From: an uncultured Rhodospirillales bacterium
GTDB lineage: Bacteria; Pseudomonadota; Alphaproteobacteria; Acetobacterales; Acetobacteraceae
Direction of reading: 5' to 3'
Assembly: GCA_903928895.1 (NCBI GenBank)
Contig: CAIYSR010000139.1
Span: 1 to 64,000 of the forward strand
Length of the DNA: 64,000 bases
The notes under the pieces are model-generated. The model worked only from the letters and a program-made list of their open reading frames with translations, was not told the DNA's origin and searched no databases. Both the position numbers and the translations under genes were made by a program. Shown here one piece after another: positions 25,282-34,007 of the stretch; the stretch's first letter is position 1; every line of letters begins with the position of its first letter.

Positions 25282-26123
25282 GGGCGGCCGTGCCGGCGCA
25301 GGCGGAAGGGGAGGATGCCGTTGGGCAGGAACAGCACGGCGATGACGATGATGACGCCGTTGAAGACGAGGCGGAAATCGGCGAGGCCGCGCAGGAGTTC
25401 GGGCAGCAAAGTGAGGATCCAGGCGCCGAGGACGGGGGCGATGGGGGTGCCGATGCCGCCGAGGAGGGCGAAGGAGAGGATGGTGACGGCGGGTTCGAAG
25501 CCGTATTCGTTGGGGCCGATGAAGCTGGAGACATGGGCCGAGAGCGCGCCGGCGAGGCCGGCGAGGACGGCGGAGGCGAGCAGGGCGCCGAGGCGGTAGC
25601 GGGGCACGTTGATGCCCATCACCTCGGCGGCGGTCTCGTCGGTGCGCATGGCCTCCATGGCGCGGCCGATATGGCTGCGGCCGATGATCCACAGGACCGC
25701 GAGGGCGGCGGCGAGGAGGCCGTAAATGGAGCCGATACCGGCGCGCTCCGGGATGCCGGAGAGGCCGAGGGCGCCGCCGAACCAGTCGATGTTGAGGTAG
25801 ACGGCACGCAGCACCTCGCCGAGGCCGATGGTGGCGATGGCGAGGTAGACGCCGGACAGGCGCAAAGTGGGGCCGCCGATCAGCAGGGCGAAGGCGACGG
25901 GGACGATGCAGGAGGCGGGCAGCACGAGGAGGAAGGGCAGCTTGAATTTCAGGGTCATGATCGCCGAGGAATAGGCGCCGAGGCCCATGAAGGCGGCCTG
26001 GCCGAGGGAGAGCTGGCCGACCGCGAGCACCACGTAGATCGACAGCGCCAGCAGGCCGTTGACGCCGAGGGCGTAGACCAGGTTCTGGTAGGTCCAAAAG
26101 AAATCGTCGAGCCACGGCGGCAT
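25278..26123 (-). CDS. livM: Branched-chain amino acid-type ABC transporter permease (LivM)
   Basis: The 281-residue membrane protein has about eight helices. It contains the LivM landmarks GLNGLLALSIYVVLAVGQLS-like opening (GVNGLLALSIYVVLAVGQLS) and the cytoplasmic coupling loop with AMEAMRTDETAAEVMGINV. It forms the heterodimeric channel with LivH. It follows livH after 3 bases and overlaps livG, so expression is coupled. Confidence 0.9.
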   Translation of the reverse strand: MPPWLDDFFWTYQNLVYALGVNGLLALSIYVVLAVGQLSLGQAAFMGLGAYSSAIMTLKFKLPFLLVLPASCIVPVAFALLIGGPTLRLSGVYLAIATIGLGEVLRAVYLNIDWFGGALGLSGIPERAGIGSIYGLLAAALAVLWIIGRSHIGRAMEAMRTDETAAEVMGINVPRYRLGALLASAVLAGLAGALSAHVSSFIGPNEYGFEPAVTILSFALLGGIGTPIAPVLGAWILTLLPELLRGLADFRLVFNGVIIVIAVLFLPNGILPFRLRRHGRP

Positions 26124-26126
26124 GAT

Positions 26127-27008
26127 CTAGGCCCTTCGGGTCACGGCGCGACCGAACAGGCCGGCGGGGCGGGACCACAGGACGGCGACCAGGATGGCGA
26201 AGGCGACGGCTTCCTTGAGGCCGGAGGCGATGTAGCCGGCCGTCAGCACCTCGACGATGCCCAGCAGCAGGCCGGCGATGAGGGCGCCGCGGATGTCGCC
26301 GAGGCCACCGACAATGATCACGACGAAGCCGCGCAGCATCATCGCCTCGCCCATGTAGGGTTGGATGGCGTTGAAGTTCAGGCCGATCAGCACCCCGCCG
26401 GCGCCGGCCAGCGCGCCCGAGATGAAGGAGACCAGGGCGGCGAGGCGGATGGTGTCGATGCCCATGAGCCCGGCGGCATCCGGGTTCTCCGCCATGGCGC
26501 GCAGGGCGAGGCCGAGGCGGGTGCCATGCATCAGGGCGAGCAGGCCGCCGACCAGCACAATGGTGGCGAGCAGGATCAGGACCTGCGCCTGGGTGATGCG
26601 GATGGCGGCGAATTCCATCGCCTCGGCGCCGATGACGCTGGCAGGGAAGCGCTTGATGTCAGGGCCGAGCAGGGCGGTGGCGGTGGCGTAGAGCGCGAGG
26701 ACGGCACCGAGGGTGACCATCAACGAGGCGAGTTCGGGCGCGCCGACGCGACGCAGGCGGGTCAGCAGGAGGCCGTCGATCCCGATCGCCATCACGCCCG
26801 AGGCGATGGCGGCCGCGGGGAAGGCGACCGCCATCGGCCAGCCGAGGTTGCGCGTCAGATACAGCGCGATGAAGGCGCCGGCGGTGAAGTAGAAGCCATA
26901 GACAAGATTGATCACTCGGATGACGCCGAACATCAGCGTGAAGCCGAGGGCAAACAGGGCGTAGGTGGCGCCCAGGATCAGCCCGTTGGCAAGCTGCTGG
27001 CCCAGCAT
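26127..27008 (-). CDS. livH: Branched-chain amino acid-type ABC transporter permease (LivH)
   Basis: The 293-residue membrane protein begins QQLANGLILGATYALFALGF, characteristic of LivH, with further helices and the coupling loop LALRAMAENPDAAGLMGID. It is the partner of LivM. Upstream, between this gene and the binding-protein gene, lies the complete T-rich double hairpin (27032-27111), which may lower expression of the membrane parts relative to the binding protein. Confidence 0.9.
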   Translation of the reverse strand: MLGQQLANGLILGATYALFALGFTLMFGVIRVINLVYGFYFTAGAFIALYLTRNLGWPMAVAFPAAAIASGVMAIGIDGLLLTRLRRVGAPELASLMVTLGAVLALYATATALLGPDIKRFPASVIGAEAMEFAAIRITQAQVLILLATIVLVGGLLALMHGTRLGLALRAMAENPDAAGLMGIDTIRLAALVSFISGALAGAGGVLIGLNFNAIQPYMGEAMMLRGFVVIIVGGLGDIRGALIAGLLLGIVEVLTAGYIASGLKEAVAFAILVAVLWSRPAGLFGRAVTRRA

Positions 27009-27031
27009 CTATCCGCCGCATCCGGACAAAC

Positions 27032-27111
27032 GGATGAAAGTTTTTTGGTTCTTTTTTTCAAAAAAGAACAGCACTCCCTTTTTGAAAAAAGGGAGCCAAA
27101 AACTTTCATCC
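27032..27111. repeat. T-rich double-hairpin element, complete copy B
   Basis: The outer arms GGATGAAAGTTTTTTGG and CCAAAAACTTTCATCC pair almost perfectly and enclose two hairpins: GTTCTTTTTTT/AAAAAAGAAC (27048-27069) and CTCCCTTTTT/AAAAAAGGGAG (27074-27095). The result is a three-way junction. It lies inside the liv operon between livJ and livH. Copy A (13514-13586) has different stem bases but the same pairing. Confidence 0.8.
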
Positions 27112-27143
27112 ATGAAGTGAGTGTCCGCTGGGGCGTGGGAACA

Positions 27144-28268
27144 TCACTTCGCGATGCCGAACTTGCCGCCGTTCATCTCCAGCACCACCACGCCGTCGGC
27201 GGAGGCCGGGTCGCGGCCCGAGGTGAAGGCGAAGGGGCCCATGACGCCGGAGAAGCTGGTCTTCGCCAAGGCGGCGGTGATCTTCTCGCTGTCGGCGGCA
27301 CCGGCGCGCTCGATGGCGGCGGCGACGATGAACATGCAGTCATAGGCCTGGGCGGCGAACTGGTCGGGGTCCTTGTTGTACTTGGCCTTGAAGGCGGCGA
27401 CGAACTTCTGGTTCACCTCGTCCGGCTTGGCGATGAACCAGGGGGAGCCGACGATCATGCCGTCGGCGGCCTTGCCGGCGATGTCGCCGAGCTTGGGCGA
27501 GTTGGAACCGTTGCCGCCGATGAGCTGGACCTCCGGGCCGATGCCGAGCTGGCGGGCCTGCAGGACGACGCCGGAGACGGGCTCGACGAGGGCGGAGATG
27601 GCGATGGCGTCGGGCTTGAGCGCCTTGATCTTGGTGAGCTGGGCGGAGAAATCGGTGTCCTTGGAGCCGAAGGTCTCGGTGGCGACAATCTTGACGCCGA
27701 GCTTGTCGGCCGAGGCCTTCATGACGTCGTAGCCGGATTTCGAGAAGGCGTCGTCGTTGGCGTACATCAGGGCGACGGTCTTCATGCCGCGCGCCTGCGC
27801 CTTCTTGAAGGTGACGGGGACGACGTCGGATTCGGGCAGCGAGGTGCGGAAGATATAGGGGCCAATCTCGGTGATGCCGGCCGCCGTGGTGGAAGTGCCG
27901 ACGGTCGGGATTTTGCGCTCGTTGGTGACGGGGCCGACGGCGAACATCTCGTTGGACAGGGTCGGGCCGATGATGACGACGGCCTTGTCGCGGCCGATGA
28001 GCTTGCGCGCGGCGTTGATGGCCTGGTTCTTGTCGCCGGCGCTGTCTTCGACGGTGAGGGCGATCTTCTGGCCGCCGAGGATGCCCTTGAGGTTGATGGC
28101 ATCGAGCGCGAGTTCGAGGCCGGCCTTGATGGCGATGCCGTAGGCGGCGGCGGGGCCGGTGAGGATTTCGACGGCGCCGACCTGGATGGCGGCCGGTTGC
28201 GCGAAAGCGGGCAGCGCGGTGACGGTGGCGCCGGCGAGGGCGGTGGTCAGCAGATGGCGGCGGTTCAT
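27144..28268 (-). CDS. Branched-chain amino acid-type ABC substrate-binding protein (LivJ family)
   Basis: The 374-residue protein has a signal peptide (MNRRHLLTTALAGATVTALP, ending near AFA) and the periplasmic type-I binding fold (Peripla_BP_6): IQVGAVEILTGPAAAYGIAI, AVVIIGPTLSNEMFAVGPVT and VALMYANDDAFSKSGYDVMK. It captures the ligand for the LivHMGF channel. GGGAGGA precedes ATG 28268. As first gene of the operon, separated from livH by a double hairpin, it is likely the most abundant product. Confidence 0.88.
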   Translation of the reverse strand: MNRRHLLTTALAGATVTALPAFAQPAAIQVGAVEILTGPAAAYGIAIKAGLELALDAINLKGILGGQKIALTVEDSAGDKNQAINAARKLIGRDKAVVIIGPTLSNEMFAVGPVTNERKIPTVGTSTTAAGITEIGPYIFRTSLPESDVVPVTFKKAQARGMKTVALMYANDDAFSKSGYDVMKASADKLGVKIVATETFGSKDTDFSAQLTKIKALKPDAIAISALVEPVSGVVLQARQLGIGPEVQLIGGNGSNSPKLGDIAGKAADGMIVGSPWFIAKPDEVNQKFVAAFKAKYNKDPDQFAAQAYDCMFIVAAAIERAGAADSEKITAALAKTSFSGVMGPFAFTSGRDPASADGVVVLEMNGGKFGIAK

Positions 28269-28373
28269 TGGGGAGTCCTCCCGGGTGATCTGGTGGAGCG
28301 CACCCTAATAGAACGGTGGCGGCGTTCAAGCGGGACCTTGTTTTCGGCTCGATTCCGGGCGATGGCTGGGGAC

Positions 28374-29183
28374 ATGACCCAGACCATTCGTATCGCCACC
28401 TGGAACATCAACTCGCTGCGGCTGCGGCTCGGGCTGCTTGGCCGGCTCGCCAGCGAACTGGAGCCGGATGTGATCTGCCTGCAGGAAACCAAGGTGCCGG
28501 ACGAGTTGTTCCCGCTCGAGGCGCCGGCGACGATGGGGTATCCGCATTTCGCCTATCGCGGGATGAAGGGCTACAACGGGGTGGCGATCTTCTCGAAACT
28601 GCCGCTGGTACGGCTCGAGGATCCGCCGGATTGGTGCGGCAAGGGCGATTGCCGGCATCTGGCGGTGCGGCTGGAGGCGCCGGGGGGCGGGATCGAGCTG
28701 CATGATTTCTACGTGCCGGCCGGCGGCGATGTGCCGGATCGGGAGGCGAATGTGAAATACGGGCACAAGCTGGATTTCGTGAGCGAGGCGACCCTGTATT
28801 TCGCCGGGCGCGACGAACTGAAGCGGACGGTGCTGGTGGGGGACCTCAATATCGCGCCGCTGGAGCATGACGTGTGGAGCCACAAGCAGCTGCTCGACGT
28901 GGTCAGCCACACGCCGGCGGAAACCGAGGGGCTCACGGCGTGGATGGCGACGCGGTTCCATGACGCGATGCGCCATTTCGTGCCGGCCGAGGAGAAGCTC
29001 TATACGTGGTGGAGCTATCGCAACAAGGACTGGAAGGTGGCCAACCGGGGGCGGCGGCTGGACCATGTGTGGGTGACGCCGGATCTGAAGCCGGCACTCA
29101 AGGGGCTGGTGGTGCACCAGGAGGCGCGGGACTGGGAGAAGGGATCGGACCACGTGCCGGTCTGTGTGGACATCGCGGTGTGA
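28374..29183 (+). CDS. xth: Exodeoxyribonuclease III (AP endonuclease)
   Basis: The 269-residue endonuclease/exonuclease/phosphatase-fold enzyme has IRIATWNINSLRLR, the metal-binding Glu in CLQETKVPD, LVGDLNIAPLEHDVW and the closing GSDHVPVCVDI with the catalytic Asp-His. It nicks DNA at abasic sites in base-excision repair. ATG 28374 is chosen; an alternative ATG at 28362 adds four residues. It is divergent from livJ with about 105 bases between them. Confidence 0.9.
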   Translation: MTQTIRIATWNINSLRLRLGLLGRLASELEPDVICLQETKVPDELFPLEAPATMGYPHFAYRGMKGYNGVAIFSKLPLVRLEDPPDWCGKGDCRHLAVRLEAPGGGIELHDFYVPAGGDVPDREANVKYGHKLDFVSEATLYFAGRDELKRTVLVGDLNIAPLEHDVWSHKQLLDVVSHTPAETEGLTAWMATRFHDAMRHFVPAEEKLYTWWSYRNKDWKVANRGRRLDHVWVTPDLKPALKGLVVHQEARDWEKGSDHVPVCVDIAV

Positions 29184-29189
29184 GAAAAC

Positions 29190-30668
29190 TCAGGACGCGG
29201 GGGCCCCGGCTGCGGGTGCGGGCGCTGCCGCAGCCGCTCCCGCTCCAGCAGCCGGGGGAGTGTGCGCCGCGGCGATCTGGTTGGCGATGCCACCCGCGAT
29301 CATGTTCTCCACCACCAGGACCGTGAAGCGTTCCATCGTCATCTGCCCAGCCCGCAGACTGCCGGCGTTGGTGACGACGGCGTTGACCGCGCCACCGATG
29401 GCGCCCTCGACGTGGACCCCGATTTGATGGATCACGGCCGGGTCGGTGATGTGCAGGCGCGTGGCCAGCATCGCGGCGACATTGCCCTTGAACGCCTGAC
29501 CCAGGCCGCTGCCAAGAAAGCCGCCGACACCGTTCAGCAGCGCGGACTGCGCGACCGCCGCGGCGATCTGTCTGCCGGTGGCATTTGAGCCTCCCACATG
29601 GACCGCGGCTTCCTGCTCGACGAGGGTTTGCAGGGCGCCGAAGACCTCCCCGCTGGCGGCGTTGGCGGCAGCGGTGACACCCGCCGTCGCCCCAGCACCG
29701 GCCATGGCAGCGGCGCCGCACGCCGCAGCGATGGCGAAACAGGTGATCTCGGTGAAGGTCAACGCCTCGACCGTACGATTGCCGCCGATATCGACGGCAT
29801 CGATGTAGTCGGTGATGGCGCGGGCAGTGGCCTGCCCGGCGTCGACGGCGGCACGATAAAGCTGTGCGCCGTCGGCGGCATTGCGCGCGATTCCAGACTG
29901 GAGGGCCGCGATCGCCGCGGTTTCGGCAGCAAGCGCCTGCTCGATCCCGCCAAGGCGGGCGGCGCCGAGGCTGACCACGGCAATGACGAAGGCAACCACG
30001 AACTGGTCACTGGCGAGGTCCCGCAGCGATTGGTAGCGGGCATGATGGCTCTCAAGTGTCTGCTGCAGGGGGACTATTGCAACGCGGTTGGCGGCGGTGA
30101 CAACGGCGCGTTCGAGTGCGGTGAGCTCGGCTCGGGTGCCGCGATATTCACGCCCGTTGAAGGTGACGACATATTGCGGCTCGGCGGAGGTGGGTCCCGG
30201 CGGCGTTCGCACGTTGGGGCCCGGGGACATGTTCGCGGGTGGGATGGCATTGGCGATGGTGGGGCCGTCGGCGAGGGCGGCGTAGGCGGGGTCGACCGGC
30301 GCGGCGGGCGGACCGTCGGGGCCGTGGCTGGCGGCGCCGTGGGTCTGCGTGGCGGGTGGCGCGACGCTGCGGTTGGGGCCGGGTGTCATGTTCGGACCCG
30401 GCGTCATGTTGGGACCGGGCGTCATGGCTTGGGCCGGGGCCTGTGGAGCGGCATTGGCGATGGTGGGGCCATCGGCGAGGGCGGCATAGCCGTTGTCCGA
30501 CGCGGGCGTCATGTTGGCCGCCGCCGGATCGTCCGGCCCGCCGCTGGTCGGGCCGGCACCGCCACCCGGGGCCGCGCCACCGGGCGTGCCGGAGGCAGGC
30601 GCCGTGGGCGAGAGCCGGGTGGCACCCAACCGATTGACCCAGGCGACGCGCTGTTCCCGACCGTTCAT
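29190..30668 (-). CDS. Repeat-rich protein of unknown function with glycine-rich C-terminus
   Basis: The roughly 492-residue protein has no signal peptide. Residues about 1-160 are Pro/Gly/Ala-rich and contain YAALADGPTIANA twice and MTPGPN in tandem (NMTPGPNMTPGPN). The middle (about 165-290) starts with YVVTFNGREYRGTRAELTAL and is helical. Two stretches look membrane-active: FVVAFVIAVVSLGAARLGG and CFAIAAACGAAAMAGAGATAG. The C-terminal part is glycine-zipper-like (LLNGVGGFLGSGLGQAF), ending in an Ala/Pro tail. I recognise no family; the modular layout resembles secreted effectors, an inference only. ATG 30668 has GGGGG before it. Confidence 0.65.
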   Translation of the reverse strand: MNGREQRVAWVNRLGATRLSPTAPASGTPGGAAPGGGAGPTSGGPDDPAAANMTPASDNGYAALADGPTIANAAPQAPAQAMTPGPNMTPGPNMTPGPNRSVAPPATQTHGAASHGPDGPPAAPVDPAYAALADGPTIANAIPPANMSPGPNVRTPPGPTSAEPQYVVTFNGREYRGTRAELTALERAVVTAANRVAIVPLQQTLESHHARYQSLRDLASDQFVVAFVIAVVSLGAARLGGIEQALAAETAAIAALQSGIARNAADGAQLYRAAVDAGQATARAITDYIDAVDIGGNRTVEALTFTEITCFAIAAACGAAAMAGAGATAGVTAAANAASGEVFGALQTLVEQEAAVHVGGSNATGRQIAAAVAQSALLNGVGGFLGSGLGQAFKGNVAAMLATRLHITDPAVIHQIGVHVEGAIGGAVNAVVTNAGSLRAGQMTMERFTVLVVENMIAGGIANQIAAAHTPPAAGAGAAAAAPAPAAGAPAS

Positions 30669-30752
30669 GTCTGCCCCCAAGTTGTGGCTTTGGCGTTACG
30701 AAGCAATAGACCCAGATTTACATCGTTGGGCAAGGCGGAAATATGGGGAAGA

Positions 30753-31274
30753 TCACAGCGGGCGCGGGATCGTGCCGGGCTCTGGCTCGCTGGGGCCGTC
30801 CCGCAGCACGGGATTGTCGAACACCGGATGTCGCAGACGGTCAAGCGCATCGGCCAGTGCGCGGCCGAGGGCACGGCGTTCGGCTTCGCCGAGGTCGGTC
30901 GCGATTTCCTCGCGCTGGCCGCGGCCGGTGAGCAGCAGGGCGGGGGAGCGGCCCGGCCGTTCCTCGATCGCGACGGAGAGCCAGGCGGCGGGGAGGAGGC
31001 GCTCGCGCCGGCGGCCGGCGCCGTCGGTGCGGATGATGCGGACGTCCCGGCGGGTGAGGATGATCAGTTCGCCCGCCTGCATGCGCCGGGCGTGCCAGCG
31101 CAGCAGGACGATGGCGCCGAGGAGTTCAACAACGGCGAACCCACCCACCGGCCAGGCCCCGGCAAAGGCGAAGCCGCCGGTGCCGAGGAGCAGCAGGGCA
31201 GTGAGGAGGAGCATGAGCAGGCGCTGTCCGCGCGGCGACAGGCTGCGATAGGGCGTGATGGCGGCCTCGAACAC
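30753..31274 (-). CDS. DUF2244 family membrane protein
   Basis: The 173-residue protein opens FEAAITPYRSLSPRGQRLLM, followed by two membrane helices (about 20-38 and 43-60) and a cytoplasmic domain with GELIILTRRDVRIIRTDGAG. This is the DUF2244 pattern common in alphaproteobacteria, where the gene often sits beside nth, as here (divergent). Function is unknown. The start is GTG at 31274. Confidence 0.8.
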   Translation of the reverse strand: MFEAAITPYRSLSPRGQRLLMLLLTALLLLGTGGFAFAGAWPVGGFAVVELLGAIVLLRWHARRMQAGELIILTRRDVRIIRTDGAGRRRERLLPAAWLSVAIEERPGRSPALLLTGRGQREEIATDLGEAERRALGRALADALDRLRHPVFDNPVLRDGPSEPEPGTIPRPL

Positions 31275-31333
31275 GATTTCGGTCAGGTGACCCCCCGCTT
31301 GTCAGGTGCCGCCACCGCGGCGAGACTTGAAAC

Positions 31334-32023
31334 ATGGCAAAAGATGCGACCGGGCGGACAGCACGCAAGAGCAAGCCGATGAATCTCGCCGAGGTTCGCT
31401 CGTTCCTGGAGGCGCTGGCGCGGGCCAATCCGACGCCGGAAAGCGAGCTTGACTACAGCGATGCGTTCACCCTGCTGGTGGCCGTCGTGCTGTCGGCGCA
31501 GGCGACGGATGCGGGTGTGAACAAGGCGACGGCCAGGCTGTTCGCAATGGCGCGGACGCCGGCGGCGATGGCGGCACTCGGGGCGGAGGGGATCGCACCA
31601 TTGATCCGCACCATCGGGCTGTGGCAGGGCAAGGCGAAGAATGTGGCGGCATTGTCGCAGGCGCTGCTGGATCGCCATGGCGGGGCGGTGCCGCATGACC
31701 GGGCGGCGCTGGAGGCGCTGCCGGGGGTGGGACGAAAGACCGCCAACGTGGTGCTCAATGTCGCCTTCGGCGAGGCCACGATGGCCGTGGATACGCATGT
31801 CTTCCGGCTCGGCAACCGCACCGGGATCGCGCCGGGGGCCAATGTGCGCGCGGTCGAAGACGGGCTGGTGAAGCGGATTCCGGCCGACCTGCTGCGCGAT
31901 GCGCATCATCTGCTGATCCTGCACGGGCGCTACGTGTGCAAGGCGCGCACGCCGGAGTGCTGGCGCTGCGTGGCGCGGGAATGGTGCCGATTTCCGGACA
32001 AGGTGCTGGCCAAGACCCCTTAG
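31334..32023 (+). CDS. nth: Endonuclease III
   Basis: The 229-residue protein has helix-hairpin-helix LPGVGRKTANVVLN with the catalytic Lys, the catalytic Asp in AVDTHVFRLGNRT, and a [4Fe-4S] cluster C-x6-C-x2-C-x5-C (CKARTPECWRCVAREWC) at the end. It excises oxidised pyrimidines and cleaves the abasic site. The first 15 residues are basic and extend slightly beyond E. coli Nth; ATG 31379 is an alternative start. Confidence 0.92.
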   Translation: MAKDATGRTARKSKPMNLAEVRSFLEALARANPTPESELDYSDAFTLLVAVVLSAQATDAGVNKATARLFAMARTPAAMAALGAEGIAPLIRTIGLWQGKAKNVAALSQALLDRHGGAVPHDRAALEALPGVGRKTANVVLNVAFGEATMAVDTHVFRLGNRTGIAPGANVRAVEDGLVKRIPADLLRDAHHLLILHGRYVCKARTPECWRCVAREWCRFPDKVLAKTP

Positions 32024-32048
32024 CGCAGTGTGAGGATTGGCGAGGGGA

Positions 32049-33128
32049 TCAGCGACGCGCCCGCCCGGCGCTCCTGACCTTCTGGTCGGCCCGCATCATG
32101 CGCAGCAGCATGCCCTCGCGCAGGCCACGATCGGCCACCACGATCTGGGATGCCGGCCACAGCCGATGAATCGCGGCGAAGATGGCGCAGCCGGGCAGCA
32201 CGAACTCGGCCCGTTCCGGCCCGATGCAGGGATGCGCGGCCAGCCCCTCGCGGCCGAGGGCCTGGAGGTCGGCCAGCGCGTCGCGGGCCTCCCGATCCGA
32301 CAGCACCACGCCATCCACCGCGGGGCGGCTGTAGCGCGGCAGGGCCAGGGCGATGCCGGCCAGGGTGGTGACCGTGCCGGAGGTGCCGACCAGGCGCACG
32401 CCGCCCTGGCGGATTTCCTGACCGATCCGATGCACCGCATCGAAGCCGTGCAGCCTGGCGGCGACGTCCTCGACCATGGAATCGAAGCCCGCTTCGGTTT
32501 GCGCGGTGGCGCGAAACCGCTCGGCCAGGGTCACCACGCCGACGGGCAACGAGATGTAGCCGATCAGCTCCGGCGCGTCCTCCGCGCAGCCGGACGAACA
32601 CAGCCGTACCCAGGCGATCTCGGTCGAGCCGCCGCCGATGTCGAAGAGCAGGGCGCGGCGACCGCCATCGCGCAGCAGCGGGGCGCAGCTTTCGAGGGCA
32701 AGCTCGGCTTCCTCGCGGGTCGAGATGATGTCGATGGCCAGTCCGGTCTCGGCCCGGGCGCGGGCGATGAACTCCGGCCCGTTGACGGCCTGGCGGCAGG
32801 CCTCGGTGGCGATGGCGCGCACGCCGCGCACCGGGCGCCTCGTCAGCCGCTGGACGCAGCCCTGCAATGCCGTGATCGCCCGATCCATCGCGACCGGGCT
32901 CAAGCGCCCGGTGTCATGCAGCCCCTCGCCGAGCCGGACGATGCGGCTGAAACTGTCGAGCACGCGGAATCCGTCCCCGGCGGGCGCGCCGACCAGCATG
33001 CGGCAGTTGTTGGTTCCCAGGTCGAGCGCCGCGAAGGCGGGCGGCAGGCTGCGCACCGGCCCGTCGGTCGGCGCGTGGTCACGCGGATCGCAGGCGGGGC
33101 TCGGGTCGGGGCGGGCGGCGGCGTCCAT
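32049..33128 (-). CDS. Ppx/GppA phosphatase family protein
   Basis: The 359-residue ASKHA-fold enzyme has FAALDLGTNNCRMLV (phosphate 1), LLFDIGGGSTEIAWV (phosphate 2) and LVGTSGTVTTLAG. Such enzymes hydrolyse polyphosphate or pppGpp. The length (single Ppx/GppA domain, no HD domain) favours GppA-like or short Ppx enzymes. The first 30 residues are Pro/Asp-rich and may be over-long. It converges with nth and is divergent from the tRNA-Gln gene. Confidence 0.85.
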   Translation of the reverse strand: MDAAARPDPSPACDPRDHAPTDGPVRSLPPAFAALDLGTNNCRMLVGAPAGDGFRVLDSFSRIVRLGEGLHDTGRLSPVAMDRAITALQGCVQRLTRRPVRGVRAIATEACRQAVNGPEFIARARAETGLAIDIISTREEAELALESCAPLLRDGGRRALLFDIGGGSTEIAWVRLCSSGCAEDAPELIGYISLPVGVVTLAERFRATAQTEAGFDSMVEDVAARLHGFDAVHRIGQEIRQGGVRLVGTSGTVTTLAGIALALPRYSRPAVDGVVLSDREARDALADLQALGREGLAAHPCIGPERAEFVLPGCAIFAAIHRLWPASQIVVADRGLREGMLLRMMRADQKVRSAGRARR

Positions 33129-33261
33129 GTTGGCCTTTGCGGTTGCGCAGTCCCATTGTTCGCCGTCTATATAGGCGGGGCAAGGACGATTTCCGCGGGA
33201 TGACAGGATTGCGTCACCCAGCGGTGCATGGTAATTGCCCGCCCCACGCTGATTGGCCCGT

Positions 33262-33335
33262 TGGGGGATAGTTTAGCGGTAAAACTCTCGGCTCTGACCC
33301 GTGCATCCTTGGTTCGAATCCAGGTCCCCCAGCCA
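33262..33335 (+). tRNA. tRNA-Gln (anticodon CTG)
   Basis: Acceptor arms TGGGGGA and TCCCCCA pair over seven bases, with discriminator G and an encoded CCA (33333-33335). The T arm has GGTTCGAATCC. The anticodon loop CTCTGAC places CTG at 33294-33296, reading CAG (Gln). The U-G start of the acceptor stem is typical of bacterial tRNA-Gln. The anticodon stem has one mismatch. Confidence 0.92.
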
Positions 33336-33447
33336 ATCGTCCGGATGTCCGGATTTTTCGATCAGCGATATTTTTCAGTGAACTGGGAGTTGGCCGGGCA
33401 TCGGCAAGGTGTTGCAATGGCGGCGCTGCGGCGGCAACCTCGCGAAC

Positions 33448-33999
33448 ATGGCTGACTTCGAACGAAAAATCCCCGACGGTGACACGCGCGAACGGCAGGT
33501 GTGCCGCGACTGCGGGCATGTCGACTACCAGAACCCCAAGATCGTCGCCGGTGCCGTGGTCGCGCATGAAGGCCGTGTGCTGCTGTGCCGACGCGCCATC
33601 GCGCCACGCCATGGATATTGGACGTTGCCATCGGGCTATATGGAGCTCGGCGAGACCGTGTCGGAAGCGGCCGCGCGCGAGGTGCTGGAGGAAGCCGAGG
33701 CGGAGATCGTGATGGAGGGGTTGCTCGCGGTCTACAGCATCGCCCGGATCGGCCAGGTGCAGATGATCTACCGCGCCCGCTTCGCCGACCCGGCCGCGCC
33801 GCGCTATGGCGCAGGGGCGGAGAGTCTGGAGGTCGGGCTGTTCGACTGGGCTGGTATTCCTTGGGAGCACCTCGCCTTCCCCACCGTCAAATGGGCGCTG
33901 GACGCCTGGCGGGCCAATCCGGATGGGCCGATCGGCGCGCCCGCCGGCAACCCATCGGATGATCTGCGCGGTAGTATTCGGCCCCAATTGCGCGCATAG
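33448..33999 (+). CDS. Nudix hydrolase with N-terminal zinc ribbon
   Basis: The 183-residue protein has a short zinc-ribbon-like segment (CRDCGHVDYQNP, about 21-32). The Nudix box G-x5-E-x7-REVLEE follows (GYMELGETVSEAAAREVLEE, about 67-86). This combination resembles the NudC/ADP-ribose group of pyrophosphatases. It hydrolyses a nucleoside diphosphate linked to another group; the exact substrate is unknown. ATG 33448 is preferred over an in-frame start at 33409, which lies in unrelated sequence. Confidence 0.85.
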   Translation: MADFERKIPDGDTRERQVCRDCGHVDYQNPKIVAGAVVAHEGRVLLCRRAIAPRHGYWTLPSGYMELGETVSEAAAREVLEEAEAEIVMEGLLAVYSIARIGQVQMIYRARFADPAAPRYGAGAESLEVGLFDWAGIPWEHLAFPTVKWALDAWRANPDGPIGAPAGNPSDDLRGSIRPQLRA

Positions 34000-34007
34000 T
34001 CGTGCCC

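Noticed and set aside
25290-29183. A 1297-residue open frame on the plus strand over the liv genes
   Set aside because: Its first 1028 codons are the antisense of livG, livM, livH and livJ, giving Gly/Asp/Glu/Ala-rich nonsense. Only the end (from 28374) is real, as xth.
30376-30425. Possible CRISPR-like tandem repeats
   Set aside because: The 18-base units are contiguous coding repeats (MTPGPN) inside the gene at 29190-30668, without spacers. No CRISPR array or cas gene is present.
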